Shown here piece by piece: positions 44,971-53,181 of a DNA stretch of 64,000 bases. Positions within the stretch are counted from its first letter, which is position 1; every line of letters begins with the position of its first letter. The translations under genes and the position numbers were made by a program. Source of the stretch: Chryseobacterium sp. MEBOG06 (lineage in GTDB: Bacteria; Bacteroidota; Bacteroidia; Flavobacteriales; Weeksellaceae); the NCBI RefSeq assembly GCF_021869765.1, contig NZ_CP084580.1:2914001-2978000 (forward strand), in the 5' to 3' direction. The notes beneath the pieces were generated by a model that was not told where the DNA came from, searched no databases, and saw nothing but the letters and a program-made list of their open reading frames with translations.

Positions 44971-45267
44971 TTATAGTAATTTTCAGTGATTAATACCCTG
45001 CAAGATCAGACCTTTTATACAAACTCTATTATAAAAAATCGTGTATCCAAGGATAAAACATAGCCGAAAAGCTTTTATTTTCCTGTACCTTAAATTATAT
45101 AAACAATAAAAATCTTTACGCCTTAGCAATTCTCCAACAAAAAACAAATAAGTTGGACGATCGCAAAGATGCAATATTTCAGATTAAAAACAGCTCAAGG
45201 GCGCGAGGATTCTATCTACAGTAAAATTGAACACTGTATAAAATAAGTCATCACCAATAACAAAAAA

Positions 45268-46287
45268 TCATTCTGTTATTTTATTATTTTCCAACCACTT
45301 CGGGTACTCTTTCGCTATAAGTTTTTCTGCAAAATCTCCAAACCAGTTATAACCATTCCTTCTCTCCTCCGAAACTTCATTGTAATTGTATTTTACACTT
45401 CCGTCACGATCTCCGAACAAAGGCCTGTTGGTGTGAATATCATAAAATCTCGCCCAGATCACCGAATTTTTATCTTTTGCCAATACTCTTACTGCTTTTC
45501 CGTTTTGCTTGGAAACATTGTAGCTATAGCCTTCAATCTTGTTCTGCCTAAACCATTGTATCGCAGATTTTATAGATTTTTCAATTTCCGGTGTAACCGG
45601 CTGTAACATTAAAAACCTGATAACGCCTACCGATTCTCCTGTGGCTAATGAGATAGGTTCAAAAGCTCTCGCTTTATCGGGTTGCAAAGTGATTTCATTA
45701 TACTGATCTGCCCAGATGGAAAATATTCCTTTCTGCAAAACCTGGGTTTTTAAAATACATTCGATTCCTTTTTGTACCGCAGCTTTAGATTTTTCTTTTA
45801 GCGTTGAGTCAACGACATCAAAATTGTTTTTTCCTTCTGCCGTATTATAAAGAACGGTTAAGGCATTGATCATTGCATTGTCGTTGTAAGTCACCTGTTT
45901 TCTGTAGAGCCCTTTATTGGGATAATACTGAGGAAAACCACCGTTATCATACTGCATCAGAAGAAGGTAACCGATTCCTTTCTCCGCAGATTTCAAATAT
46001 TCAGGATTCTTTGTTGCTGAATAGGCTTTAATCAATCCATTGATCTCTCTGGAGGTCGCATTATTATCAATCGTTGCATGATCATCACCTGTAGATTTTA
46101 TCTTTTTTAAAAGGTTTTTATCAAGCGGTAAATTATAGTTCACCGTTGACTTATCTTCAAGCTGTTTCCCCCAACCTCCATTGGGGAGCTGATAAATCAT
46201 CATTTTCTCTGCTAATGTATCTTTAACCTGACTGGAAAAATTAACGGCCATTAAACCTAATGCAAATGTGTATATTTTAAGATTCAT
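45268..46287 (-). CDS. Pectate lyase, PL10 family, 339 aa
   Basis: Signal peptide (ALGLMAVNFSSQ), then an (alpha/alpha)-toroid PL10 domain: MIYQLPNGGWGKQLEDKSTV, HATIDNNATSREINGLIKAY, YLLLMQYDNGGFPQYYPNKG, YRKQVTYNDNAMINALTVLY, SIWADQYNEITLQPDKARAF and the C-terminal IWARFYDIHTNRPLFGDRDG (the RFYD..T region holding the catalytic Arg/Asp neighbourhood). A second endo-lyase of a different fold from PL1. It is transcribed leftward with the DUF4861 gene (82 bp upstream). Confidence 0.92.
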   Translation of the reverse strand: MNLKIYTFALGLMAVNFSSQVKDTLAEKMMIYQLPNGGWGKQLEDKSTVNYNLPLDKNLLKKIKSTGDDHATIDNNATSREINGLIKAYSATKNPEYLKSAEKGIGYLLLMQYDNGGFPQYYPNKGLYRKQVTYNDNAMINALTVLYNTAEGKNNFDVVDSTLKEKSKAAVQKGIECILKTQVLQKGIFSIWADQYNEITLQPDKARAFEPISLATGESVGVIRFLMLQPVTPEIEKSIKSAIQWFRQNKIEGYSYNVSKQNGKAVRVLAKDKNSVIWARFYDIHTNRPLFGDRDGSVKYNYNEVSEERRNGYNWFGDFAEKLIAKEYPKWLENNKITE

Positions 46288-46369
46288 TTTTTTATTTTTC
46301 AGAAATTAGTAACCATATTGTAAGAGAGAATGTTTATTTTCCGATCATTCTCAAACCCATAAAAATCTC

Positions 46370-47569
46370 TCATTTTACCACTTTTATCACCAACGGTTTT
46401 TCAATCATCCGGGACTGCTTCTCAAGAATGTTCTCCCAGTCTTTCTGAGTCTGAATTTGTCCGCTTTTCTGCCATGCAAACCCTGCGTAATAGGTTAACT
46501 TTTTTTCGGGTTTGGTAACGACCAGCAGGTTACTTTCGTCAGGAACATCAGATTTGTAGGCTATTGATTTTTCTACAATTTTAGGGTCTACAACAATTCC
46601 TTCTCCCACAAAAGCATCATCTATTTTTTCCCAGTGAAGGTAATAACGGTTTTTATCATTCAGTTTGGTTTCGCCCTCATTTTTGTGTAAAGTGATTCCG
46701 ATGGTGTAATTGGGAACATTTTTTTCAGTTTCAAAATGAGATTCAAACTTTGAAAAATTGGAGCCCAAATCCAAAGAAATTCTCTTGACTTCCTTTACTC
46801 CATATTCGCTCCACGGATCATAAATGAGTTCAAAAACAGTTCTTAAAGGTCCTTCAGCAATAGTTCTGGAGTGTACAAAGTTTTGTGAAGTCTGAAGTTT
46901 ATTATTCTGCCAGATTCCAATTCCTCCTGTTCCGCGGCTGTTTCCTACATGATAAGGATCGTAGCCTTCTCCTCTTGTATCTTTGTGGTAATACATCGGA
47001 TCGGTAAGATATCCTTTGTACCATTTGTTGATAATGGATTGATCGGTCCTTTTCAGCCAGATATCGACTCCGCTTGAAAGGGTGCTGCTTTTTATTCCCT
47101 GTAATGCTTCCTGCTGTCCTTTGGGGCCATATACCCTGAAGGCAATTTTATCATTTTCCCAGGCATAATCATCTACTCTCTCCGGAACCAATCTGGAATA
47201 GGTAGAAACCGTGGTTTCGGGAAGCGGAGCCTTTCCATCAGCCATAATGGTATAATTATTTGTTTTTTTAGCATTGATATGTACCTGAAAGAGTAGTTCT
47301 TCACTTATCCCGTCTCCATCATAGTCTATCCATTGAACCGGAAGTAATGCTCCTGTTGAATCCTTGATTCTAAGCTCTTTTTCACTGTGCTTAGATAAGA
47401 ATGACTGTAACTGAGCAGCTTGAACAGTCACCACTTCAGTTCTTGAAAAATCCAAAGGATTAGTCACCTTAACGGATTGCTGAGCTGGGGAAAAACCTGA
47501 AGTAATGCAACCGATTGCACAACTGAATCCAATAAAGCTTTTTTTTCTGATCAACATAATTTTATTCAA
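46370..47569 (-). CDS. DUF4861 family secreted protein (second copy), 399 aa
   Basis: Signal peptide (FIGFSCAIGCITSGFSPAQQ), an N-terminal ~110-residue beta domain (VKVTNPLDFSRTEVVTVQAA; LPVQWIDYDGDGISEELLFQ), then the DUF4861 body (WENDKIAFRVYGPKGQQEAL; GEGYDPYHVGNSRGTGGIGI; WSEYGVKEVKRISLDLGSNF; YYAGFAWQKSG). Longer than the copy at 32092 by that N-terminal domain. First gene of a leftward unit with PL10. A LacI-type palindrome (47507-47518) lies inside the coding region of its signal peptide. The start could also be the ATG at 47557. Confidence 0.75.
   Translation of the reverse strand: MNKIMLIRKKSFIGFSCAIGCITSGFSPAQQSVKVTNPLDFSRTEVVTVQAAQLQSFLSKHSEKELRIKDSTGALLPVQWIDYDGDGISEELLFQVHINAKKTNNYTIMADGKAPLPETTVSTYSRLVPERVDDYAWENDKIAFRVYGPKGQQEALQGIKSSTLSSGVDIWLKRTDQSIINKWYKGYLTDPMYYHKDTRGEGYDPYHVGNSRGTGGIGIWQNNKLQTSQNFVHSRTIAEGPLRTVFELIYDPWSEYGVKEVKRISLDLGSNFSKFESHFETEKNVPNYTIGITLHKNEGETKLNDKNRYYLHWEKIDDAFVGEGIVVDPKIVEKSIAYKSDVPDESNLLVVTKPEKKLTYYAGFAWQKSGQIQTQKDWENILEKQSRMIEKPLVIKVVK
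47507..47518. promoter_or_regulatory. LacI-type operator inside the 5' coding region of the DUF4861-PL10 unit
   Basis: On the minus strand it reads GCAATCGGTTGC, identical to the site at 43540. It is 51-62 bp inside the coding sequence, just downstream of the presumed promoter, a normal position for roadblock-type repression. Confidence 0.65.
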
Positions 47570-47850
47570 TGAGTTAATAATCCAAAAATATAAATAATTT
47601 GGGAATAAATCATTGATGATGACTGAAGTTATTTAAACTTTTATTTTTACGTTGATAAGTCTCAAATACATAAATGACATTATAAAAATTCAAAAATGTT
47701 ACCAATCCTATTAAAACATCAAAATTTCGAAGATTTAAGATTCTTGGTTATCACAAGGCAACGCTACAGCCAGACAGTAGCCTGATCTTACGGTAAAAAT
47801 CACCCATGGCATCAAAAAAGATTCTAAAAGCGGTTCTTTAATACGTTTTC

Positions 47851-47880
47851 CCCTTCCGGGGAGTATAAATACTCTTTTTT
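47851..47880 (+). terminator. Hairpin pair with T-run (plus-strand terminator-like)
   Basis: CCCC-TTCC-GGGG is followed directly by GAGTAT-AA-ATACTC and TTTTTT. No plus-strand gene lies upstream of it. Confidence 0.5.
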
Positions 47881-48087
47881 CCCGTTTCGACTTTAAAATG
47901 ACAGTTGTTTTGATTCCCGGCTTTTTTGCTGTGCACTATGATCTACCTGAATGTCTGCCGTCATTTTAGTCAAAAATAAAGAAAAACTTAATATTCTGGT
48001 TTAGTAAAAAGTAAATACTGGCTAAAAATTCCGGAATTAAAGTATAATATTTCATTCATAGAAAATAGTATTCAAAATAATATTACA

Positions 48088-48118
48088 TTTGTTTATATTA
48101 TTACTATTTGTAAACAAA
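48088..48118. promoter_or_regulatory. Candidate XRE-cupin operator, site 1 (own promoter)
   Basis: TTTGTTTA (48088-48095) and TAAACAAA (48111-48118) form an 8-bp inverted repeat. The right part, ATTACTATTTGTAAA (48100-48114), resembles the palindromes at 48744 and 48955. It ends 17 bp before the regulator's ATG. Confidence 0.45.
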
Positions 48119-48135
48119 ATCAGATTGAAAAAACG

Positions 48136-48711
48136 ATGAGCGATTTTATCATAGGAATTGGCAAGAGAATCAAGGATATCAGAAAAGAAAATAATCTTAC
48201 TATTAATGAGCTGGCCAACAGAGCCAATGTAAGCAATGGTCTTATTTCGAGAATCGAAAATGGAAGAACCATTCCTTCCCTTCCTGTTTTGCTGGATCTT
48301 ATACAGTCACTGGAGATTGATGCCAGTTATTTTTTTGAAGGTGTTGAAAAAGACAGCACTTCAAAATTCTTATATATTCCTAAAGAAAACCAGCAGATTA
48401 TAGAAAAAGAAATGGAAGCAAAAGGCTTTAAGTACATGCATATTTTCAGTAAAAGTCTTAATTCTTTAGGATTTGAAGCTGTCTTATTGACTTTAGAGCC
48501 TAATTCTAAAAGAGAAAAAGTAATTACCGATGCCTGGGAATTTAAATATATTTTAAAAGGAAAAGTAAAATACATCATAGATCAGGAAGAGATCATCTTA
48601 TCTGAGGGCGATGCCCTGTATTTCAACGGAAGACACCCTCACGTTCCTGAGAGTATTTCAGAAGAATCATGCCTTATGCTGGTATTGTATCTTTATTCTG
48701 AAAAAGCCTGA
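48136..48711 (+). CDS. XRE-family regulator with C-terminal cupin, 191 aa
   Basis: N-terminal XRE/Cro helix-turn-helix (residues ~8-62: RIKDIRKENNLTINELANRA, NVSNGLISRIENGRTIPSLP) and a C-terminal cupin (~115-188: FEAVLLTLEPNSKREKV, AWEFKYILKGKVKYIIDQEE, LSEGDALYFNGRHPHVP). This architecture senses a small molecule in the cupin and binds DNA with the HTH. It lies directly upstream of and codirectional with the receptor-phosphonate cluster, so it most likely controls it. Related palindromes are present at its own promoter, behind its stop codon and before the receptor gene. Confidence 0.85.
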   Translation: MSDFIIGIGKRIKDIRKENNLTINELANRANVSNGLISRIENGRTIPSLPVLLDLIQSLEIDASYFFEGVEKDSTSKFLYIPKENQQIIEKEMEAKGFKYMHIFSKSLNSLGFEAVLLTLEPNSKREKVITDAWEFKYILKGKVKYIIDQEEIILSEGDALYFNGRHPHVPESISEESCLMLVLYLYSEKA

Positions 48712-48743
48712 TCCTGGATTTTCAAAAACGCAAAAATTGATCA

Positions 48744-48773
48744 AAAAGTTTACTATTAGTAAACTTTTATTTT
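48744..48773 (+). terminator. Palindrome/terminator behind the XRE-cupin gene (candidate operator site 2)
   Basis: AAAAGTTTAC-TATTA-GTAAACTTTT is a perfect 10-bp inverted repeat followed by ATTTTTGC. It can act as terminator, and it is also the most symmetrical copy of the TTTACnATTAnTAAA motif. Confidence 0.6.
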
Positions 48774-48954
48774 TGCTATTTAACAAATAAATAACAGTTT
48801 CTTAATATCACATTTCTTAATTTATCGTATTCAGGACAAAAAAAACAGTTCAGAAATAAAATCAAACAACTGAAAACAAACATCTTAAGAGACATAAAAG
48901 CTCAATCAAAACTATCAATACACTTATTTCTATTTAAATTAAATATATAATTTG

Positions 48955-49010
48955 TTTACCATTACTTAATATCAAAAGTTTATAAATATTAAAAATCAAG
49001 CATATTTTTG
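48955..49010 (+). promoter_or_regulatory. Receptor-gene promoter with candidate operator site 3
   Basis: TTTACCATTACTTAA (48955-48969) resembles the palindrome at 48744. It is followed 33 bp later by TATTTTTG (49003-49010), a match to the -7 consensus TAnnTTTG, 25 bp before the ATG at 49036. The operator would thus lie just upstream of the -33 region. Confidence 0.5.
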
Positions 49011-49035
49011 CGGTACAATTTTAATATTTGTAAAA

Positions 49036-51861
49036 ATGAATGGCGTAGTTAAAAAAAGTTTTATTCCATTATTTGCCTGCTGTACGATTGGGATTTTTGC
49101 CCAGAAACAAATTGTTACAGGAATTGTGTCTGACGACAGCCAGGTTCTTCCCGGGGCAGCCGTTACCGTAGAAGGAACTTCTAAAGTAATCATTACAGAT
49201 GCAGAAGGAAGATTCAGTATCAGTGATCTGAAGGCTGGACAATACAACCTTAAAGTAAGTTATATTGGTTTTGAGGCTAAAAAACTGACTATTGAAATTC
49301 CGGAGGCTCAGAATCTTGATCTTGGAAGTATTGTTTTGTATCAGCGCCAGAAAAGTATTGAAGAAATAGTCGTCTCCGGAACCCTTAAAAACAGTGAAGC
49401 GAGGGCTTTAAACATGCAGAAAAATGCCATCAATATTACCAATGTAATTGCTTCCGACGGAATCGGAAAACTTCCGGACAGAAATGCAGCAGAAACGGTT
49501 CAGCGCGTTCAGGGCGTTTCTATCGAAAAAGATCAGGGTGAAGGAAGATTCGTTTCTTTAAGAGGGCTTCCGCCGTTCTGGGCTTCCACTACCATCAACG
49601 GGAACAGACTTCCGACAGCTGAGGAAGAAACCACTTCCAGAGCTACAGCTTTTGACTTTTTCCCTACGGAACTCATTTCCTACGTCAACGTCAATAAATC
49701 ATTTACACCGGATCTTGAAGCAGACGGAATTGGAGGCGGCGTTAATTTTATTACCAAAACACCACCAATGAAAACTGAATTCAGAGGTACAGTGGGAACC
49801 GGCTATAATGCAAAAGCAGATAAAGGGATTTACAACCTGGGATTCTTGTACGGAGGAAGAGCTAAAGACAAAAAATTCGGTTATCTAGTTAACTTCTCAC
49901 ATTTTATCAGAAACTGGTCTACGGATAATTTTGAAGCCAGAAGAAGTGGTGACGAAGGGGTATTCAGACTGGAACTCAGAGACTACAACGGGGTCAGAAA
50001 AACCACCGGAGCCAACGTGGCATTAGAATATGTTCTGTCTCCCAAAAGCACATTTTATGTGAAAGGAATGTACGGAACTCTGTCTGATGATGAGACGCAC
50101 TACAAACATAGAATACGTTTTGATAAATTCAATGGTGTTAATAATACGGCAAGAGTTGAGCTTCAGAATATTCATAATTTACTGATCACGGAGCTTACTT
50201 CAGTTTCTCTAGGTGGTGTTCATCAGCTGAATAAAAGTAAAATAGACTGGGATCTCTCTTACTACAACAACCTTTTTAAATATGGAAATATTCCGGATAA
50301 GCAGAATAATTCTTATTATGTCATTAAATATACTCAAAATGGCGTAGGAATCAATCCAGATTACATTTCTGATAAAGGAGTCGGGCCAAGAGCTTACTGG
50401 AAAGCAGACGGCGGAAAACTGGATTACAAAAACACGGATGCTTTATTTGGTTTTTACAGTGATCCGAATTTCAAAATGGATGCTTCCCAAATGAGATTTA
50501 CCGATCTTGAATTCTACAAGGTCTACGTTCAGGAAAAAGATAAAATCGTGGCAGGTTTCAATCATGAAATCAATGTTTCTGATCAGCTTACCTTAAAATA
50601 TGGGTTTAAATACCGCGACAAGGAAAGAAATGCAAGATTTTCAGACATTTTTTACAATTGGAGCAGTGGAACAGCGCCTTTACTTTCTGATTTTGCACAG
50701 TATATCACAACGCAGCCCAGAGGGCCTCAATATCTAAGTGAAATGAATGCTCATATCGGAAATACGTTTGGTCCGGTATTAACTACGGGCGGGATGAATC
50801 AGTTTTGGTTCCAGAATCAGGGAAATCTTACCATCAACAAAACAGATTCTGAAGCGCTGGAATATAACAAGGCACTAGGAAGAAATTTCGATGTTTTTGA
50901 GAAGCACTTTGATGCTTATGGAATGGGAACATACAGAATTAATGATAAAATGACCATTCTGGGAGGGGTAAGACTCTCCAACACCCATACCAAAGTAAAA
51001 GGGTACAGCGTAATAGATGATGTTCTTACTCCGGTTGAAAACACCAAAGAATATCTTGCTGTTTTGCCTATGATCCATTTCAAATATGCTATTAACGATA
51101 AAACAAACCTGAGATTTGCTGCAACACGTACTTTTTCAAGACCCAATTTTGGAGATCTTACACCGGGAGGAACTTATATAGAAGCTGATAATGAGTTTAA
51201 AGGAGGGAATCCTAACCTGAATCCCACCTACTCGATCAACCTGGACTTAATGGGTGAATACTACTTCTCTAATGTCGGGATTTTAAGCGGTGGTGTTTTC
51301 TATAAATCGATTACAGATCCTATTTTCCAGGATTCTTTCATCGGAACGTATAACGGAATCGGCGGGGTGCAATTCAGTGCTCCCAATAACGGAAAAGCGG
51401 CATGGCTGGGAGGAATTGAACTGGGAATCAACAGAAGGTTTGACTTTTTACCGGGGTTCTTACAGTATTTTGGAACTCAGCTTAATGCCACGTTCATGAC
51501 TTCAGAAATGGAAAAACCGAGCGGCAGAAAAGTAAAGCTTCCTTATCAGGCCAAAGAGCTTTATAATATCCAGCTGTTCTTTGAGAAAAAAGGATTCAAT
51601 GCCAGGCTGGCTTACAACCACAAGGGAAAATTTGCTGTAGAATATGCGGAGGAAGATCTTTATGATTCTTACTACGGAAAGTACAGCAATCTCGATTTCG
51701 GAGCTTCGTACCAGATCAATAAACATATTACAGTTTTTGCTGATGTGAATAATATTCTGAATAAACCTCTGATCTATCATTTCGGGGAAAGCCAGGACAG
51801 ACCTGAGCAGGTGGAATACTATGGCGTAAGAGGAAATCTTGGGGTAAAACTGAATTTCTAA
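49036..51861 (+). CDS. TonB-dependent receptor with CarboxypepD_reg-like N-terminus, 941 aa
   Basis: Signal peptide (FACCTIGIFAQ), a carboxypeptidase-regulatory-like domain (~22-110: IVTGIVSDDSQVLPGAAVTV; ITDAEGRFSISDLKAGQYNL), plug (LPDRNAAETVQRVQGVSIEK; DQGEGRFVSLRGLP; GGGVNFITKTPP) and a beta-barrel ending VRGNLGVKLNF. No SusD partner is present, so it is the substrate-specific TBDT type rather than a SusCD pair. Three bp separate it from the next gene, starting the five-gene phosphonate-type operon. The likely cargo is an organophosphorus compound too large for porins; this is inferred from neighbours only. Confidence 0.88.
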   Translation: MNGVVKKSFIPLFACCTIGIFAQKQIVTGIVSDDSQVLPGAAVTVEGTSKVIITDAEGRFSISDLKAGQYNLKVSYIGFEAKKLTIEIPEAQNLDLGSIVLYQRQKSIEEIVVSGTLKNSEARALNMQKNAINITNVIASDGIGKLPDRNAAETVQRVQGVSIEKDQGEGRFVSLRGLPPFWASTTINGNRLPTAEEETTSRATAFDFFPTELISYVNVNKSFTPDLEADGIGGGVNFITKTPPMKTEFRGTVGTGYNAKADKGIYNLGFLYGGRAKDKKFGYLVNFSHFIRNWSTDNFEARRSGDEGVFRLELRDYNGVRKTTGANVALEYVLSPKSTFYVKGMYGTLSDDETHYKHRIRFDKFNGVNNTARVELQNIHNLLITELTSVSLGGVHQLNKSKIDWDLSYYNNLFKYGNIPDKQNNSYYVIKYTQNGVGINPDYISDKGVGPRAYWKADGGKLDYKNTDALFGFYSDPNFKMDASQMRFTDLEFYKVYVQEKDKIVAGFNHEINVSDQLTLKYGFKYRDKERNARFSDIFYNWSSGTAPLLSDFAQYITTQPRGPQYLSEMNAHIGNTFGPVLTTGGMNQFWFQNQGNLTINKTDSEALEYNKALGRNFDVFEKHFDAYGMGTYRINDKMTILGGVRLSNTHTKVKGYSVIDDVLTPVENTKEYLAVLPMIHFKYAINDKTNLRFAATRTFSRPNFGDLTPGGTYIEADNEFKGGNPNLNPTYSINLDLMGEYYFSNVGILSGGVFYKSITDPIFQDSFIGTYNGIGGVQFSAPNNGKAAWLGGIELGINRRFDFLPGFLQYFGTQLNATFMTSEMEKPSGRKVKLPYQAKELYNIQLFFEKKGFNARLAYNHKGKFAVEYAEEDLYDSYYGKYSNLDFGASYQINKHITVFADVNNILNKPLIYHFGESQDRPEQVEYYGVRGNLGVKLNF

Positions 51862-51864
51862 AAG

Positions 51865-53169
51865 ATGAAAACCAAGCACTTAAAAAACAATACCCTGAAT
51901 GTAACTCTGAAAGCGGCCATCGCAGCTTTCGGGGTCTACTTCTCCATGTATGCTTTCAGGAAGCCCTTTACTGCAGCTTCATTCAGTAATCTTGAATATT
52001 TCGGTTTTGACTATAAAATCTTAATCATTATTGCTCAGGCGGTTGGATATTTCATTTCTAAATTTATCGGAATTAAGTTTATCTCAGAATTAAAACCTGA
52101 AAAAAGGATCCTGTTCCTCTTTAGCTTTATAGGAGTTGCAGAATTAGCATTACTTGGATTTGCTATGGTTCCCGCTCCTTATAATATCATCTGCATGTTC
52201 ATCAATGGTATTCCATTGGGAATGATCTGGGGGATTGTATTTTCTTATATTGAAGGAAGAAAAACTACGGAAATCATTGGTTTATTCCTTTGTTCAAGCT
52301 TCGTGGTTTCATCGGGAGTAGTAAAATCAGCAGGTAAATTTTTGATGGACCATTTCAGTATTTCAGAATTCTGGATGCCTTTTACAACAGGGTTAATCTT
52401 CATCATTCCAATGATTATTTTTGCTGTTATGCTGAATAAAACCCCTGCTCCTACAGAAGAAGACAAAGCTTTAAAGAAGGAAAGAATACCTTTAAGCAAA
52501 GAGGAAAGAAAAGCGTTGATTAGAAAGTTCTTTATCCCTTTAATCAGCATCACTGTTTTGTACATCAGCCTTACGGTTTTAAGAGATTTCAGGGACAATT
52601 TCAGCAGGGAAATATGGGATGAGATGAGCGGAAATACCAACAGTGCTGTTTTCACTCTTACAGAAGTTCCAATCTCTATCATGGTTCTGCTTATTCTCGG
52701 GTTTATGGTCAAAGTTAAAAATAATCTGAAGGCCTTTGCTTATTACCATTACATTCTTTTTGGCGGAATCATTTCTGTAGCATTATCCACCTATTTCTTT
52801 CAAAACGGAATTATCTCTCCTTTTCTGTGGATGACTGTTTCCGGCTTTGGAATGTACCTTTGCTACATCCCTTTCAACGGAATTTATTTCGACAGGATGA
52901 TTGCAGCCTTTAAAATCAAAGGAAATGTAGGTTTTTTCATTTATTTCGTTGATGCATTCGGATATCTGGGCAGTGTTTCTGTTCTGTTTCTGAAAAATTT
53001 AAGTTCTGCGGGCCAGTCTTGGCTTCAGTTTTATATCCATCTCAATTATATCATTGCCGGAACCGTACTGTTGTTTGCTGTGATTGCACTTCTGGCTTTT
53101 CAGAGAAAATCAAAAATAAAATCAAAGGAAGACGACAATTCTCCCATTATGAGTTTCGATCCTTTTTAA
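51865..53169 (+). CDS. DUF5690 family MFS-like membrane transporter, 434 aa
   Basis: About 12 hydrophobic segments (KAAIAAFGVYFSMYAFRKPF near the N-terminus; GIPLGMIWGIVFSYIEGRKT; FFIYFVDAFGYLGSVSVLFL) and a long charged cytoplasmic loop around residues 195-220, as in MFS permeases. The FRKPFTAA and FSYIEGRKTTE motifs match my recollection of the uncharacterised DUF5690 family. It probably moves the compound delivered by the receptor across the inner membrane. It lies between the TonB receptor and the FAD oxidoreductase, with gaps of 3 and 12 bp. Confidence 0.8.
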   Translation: MKTKHLKNNTLNVTLKAAIAAFGVYFSMYAFRKPFTAASFSNLEYFGFDYKILIIIAQAVGYFISKFIGIKFISELKPEKRILFLFSFIGVAELALLGFAMVPAPYNIICMFINGIPLGMIWGIVFSYIEGRKTTEIIGLFLCSSFVVSSGVVKSAGKFLMDHFSISEFWMPFTTGLIFIIPMIIFAVMLNKTPAPTEEDKALKKERIPLSKEERKALIRKFFIPLISITVLYISLTVLRDFRDNFSREIWDEMSGNTNSAVFTLTEVPISIMVLLILGFMVKVKNNLKAFAYYHYILFGGIISVALSTYFFQNGIISPFLWMTVSGFGMYLCYIPFNGIYFDRMIAAFKIKGNVGFFIYFVDAFGYLGSVSVLFLKNLSSAGQSWLQFYIHLNYIIAGTVLLFAVIALLAFQRKSKIKSKEDDNSPIMSFDPF

Positions 53170-53181
53170 TAATAAAAAAAA

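Larger units (their letters stand above)
47570..48135. other. Divergent intergenic region with a GC-richer island
   Basis: Between the leftward DUF4861 gene and the rightward XRE-cupin gene. 47740-47964 is visibly less AT-rich than its flanks. On the minus strand it holds a short ORF (MTADIQVDHSAQQKSRESKQ..., 47893-47964) and a second, ATG-less open frame reading VFILPGRGKRIKEPLLESF, then GYCLAVALPCDNQES. On the plus strand it holds CCCCTTCCGGGG followed by GAGTATAAATACTC and six T residues. It could be a decayed gene, a dispersed element or a structured RNA. The XRE-cupin promoter and its palindrome lie at 48085-48120. Confidence 0.4.

Noticed and set aside
47740-47830. Metabolite riboswitch
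   Set aside because: A small GCTAC/GTAGC hairpin is present, but I could not match any known riboswitch core.
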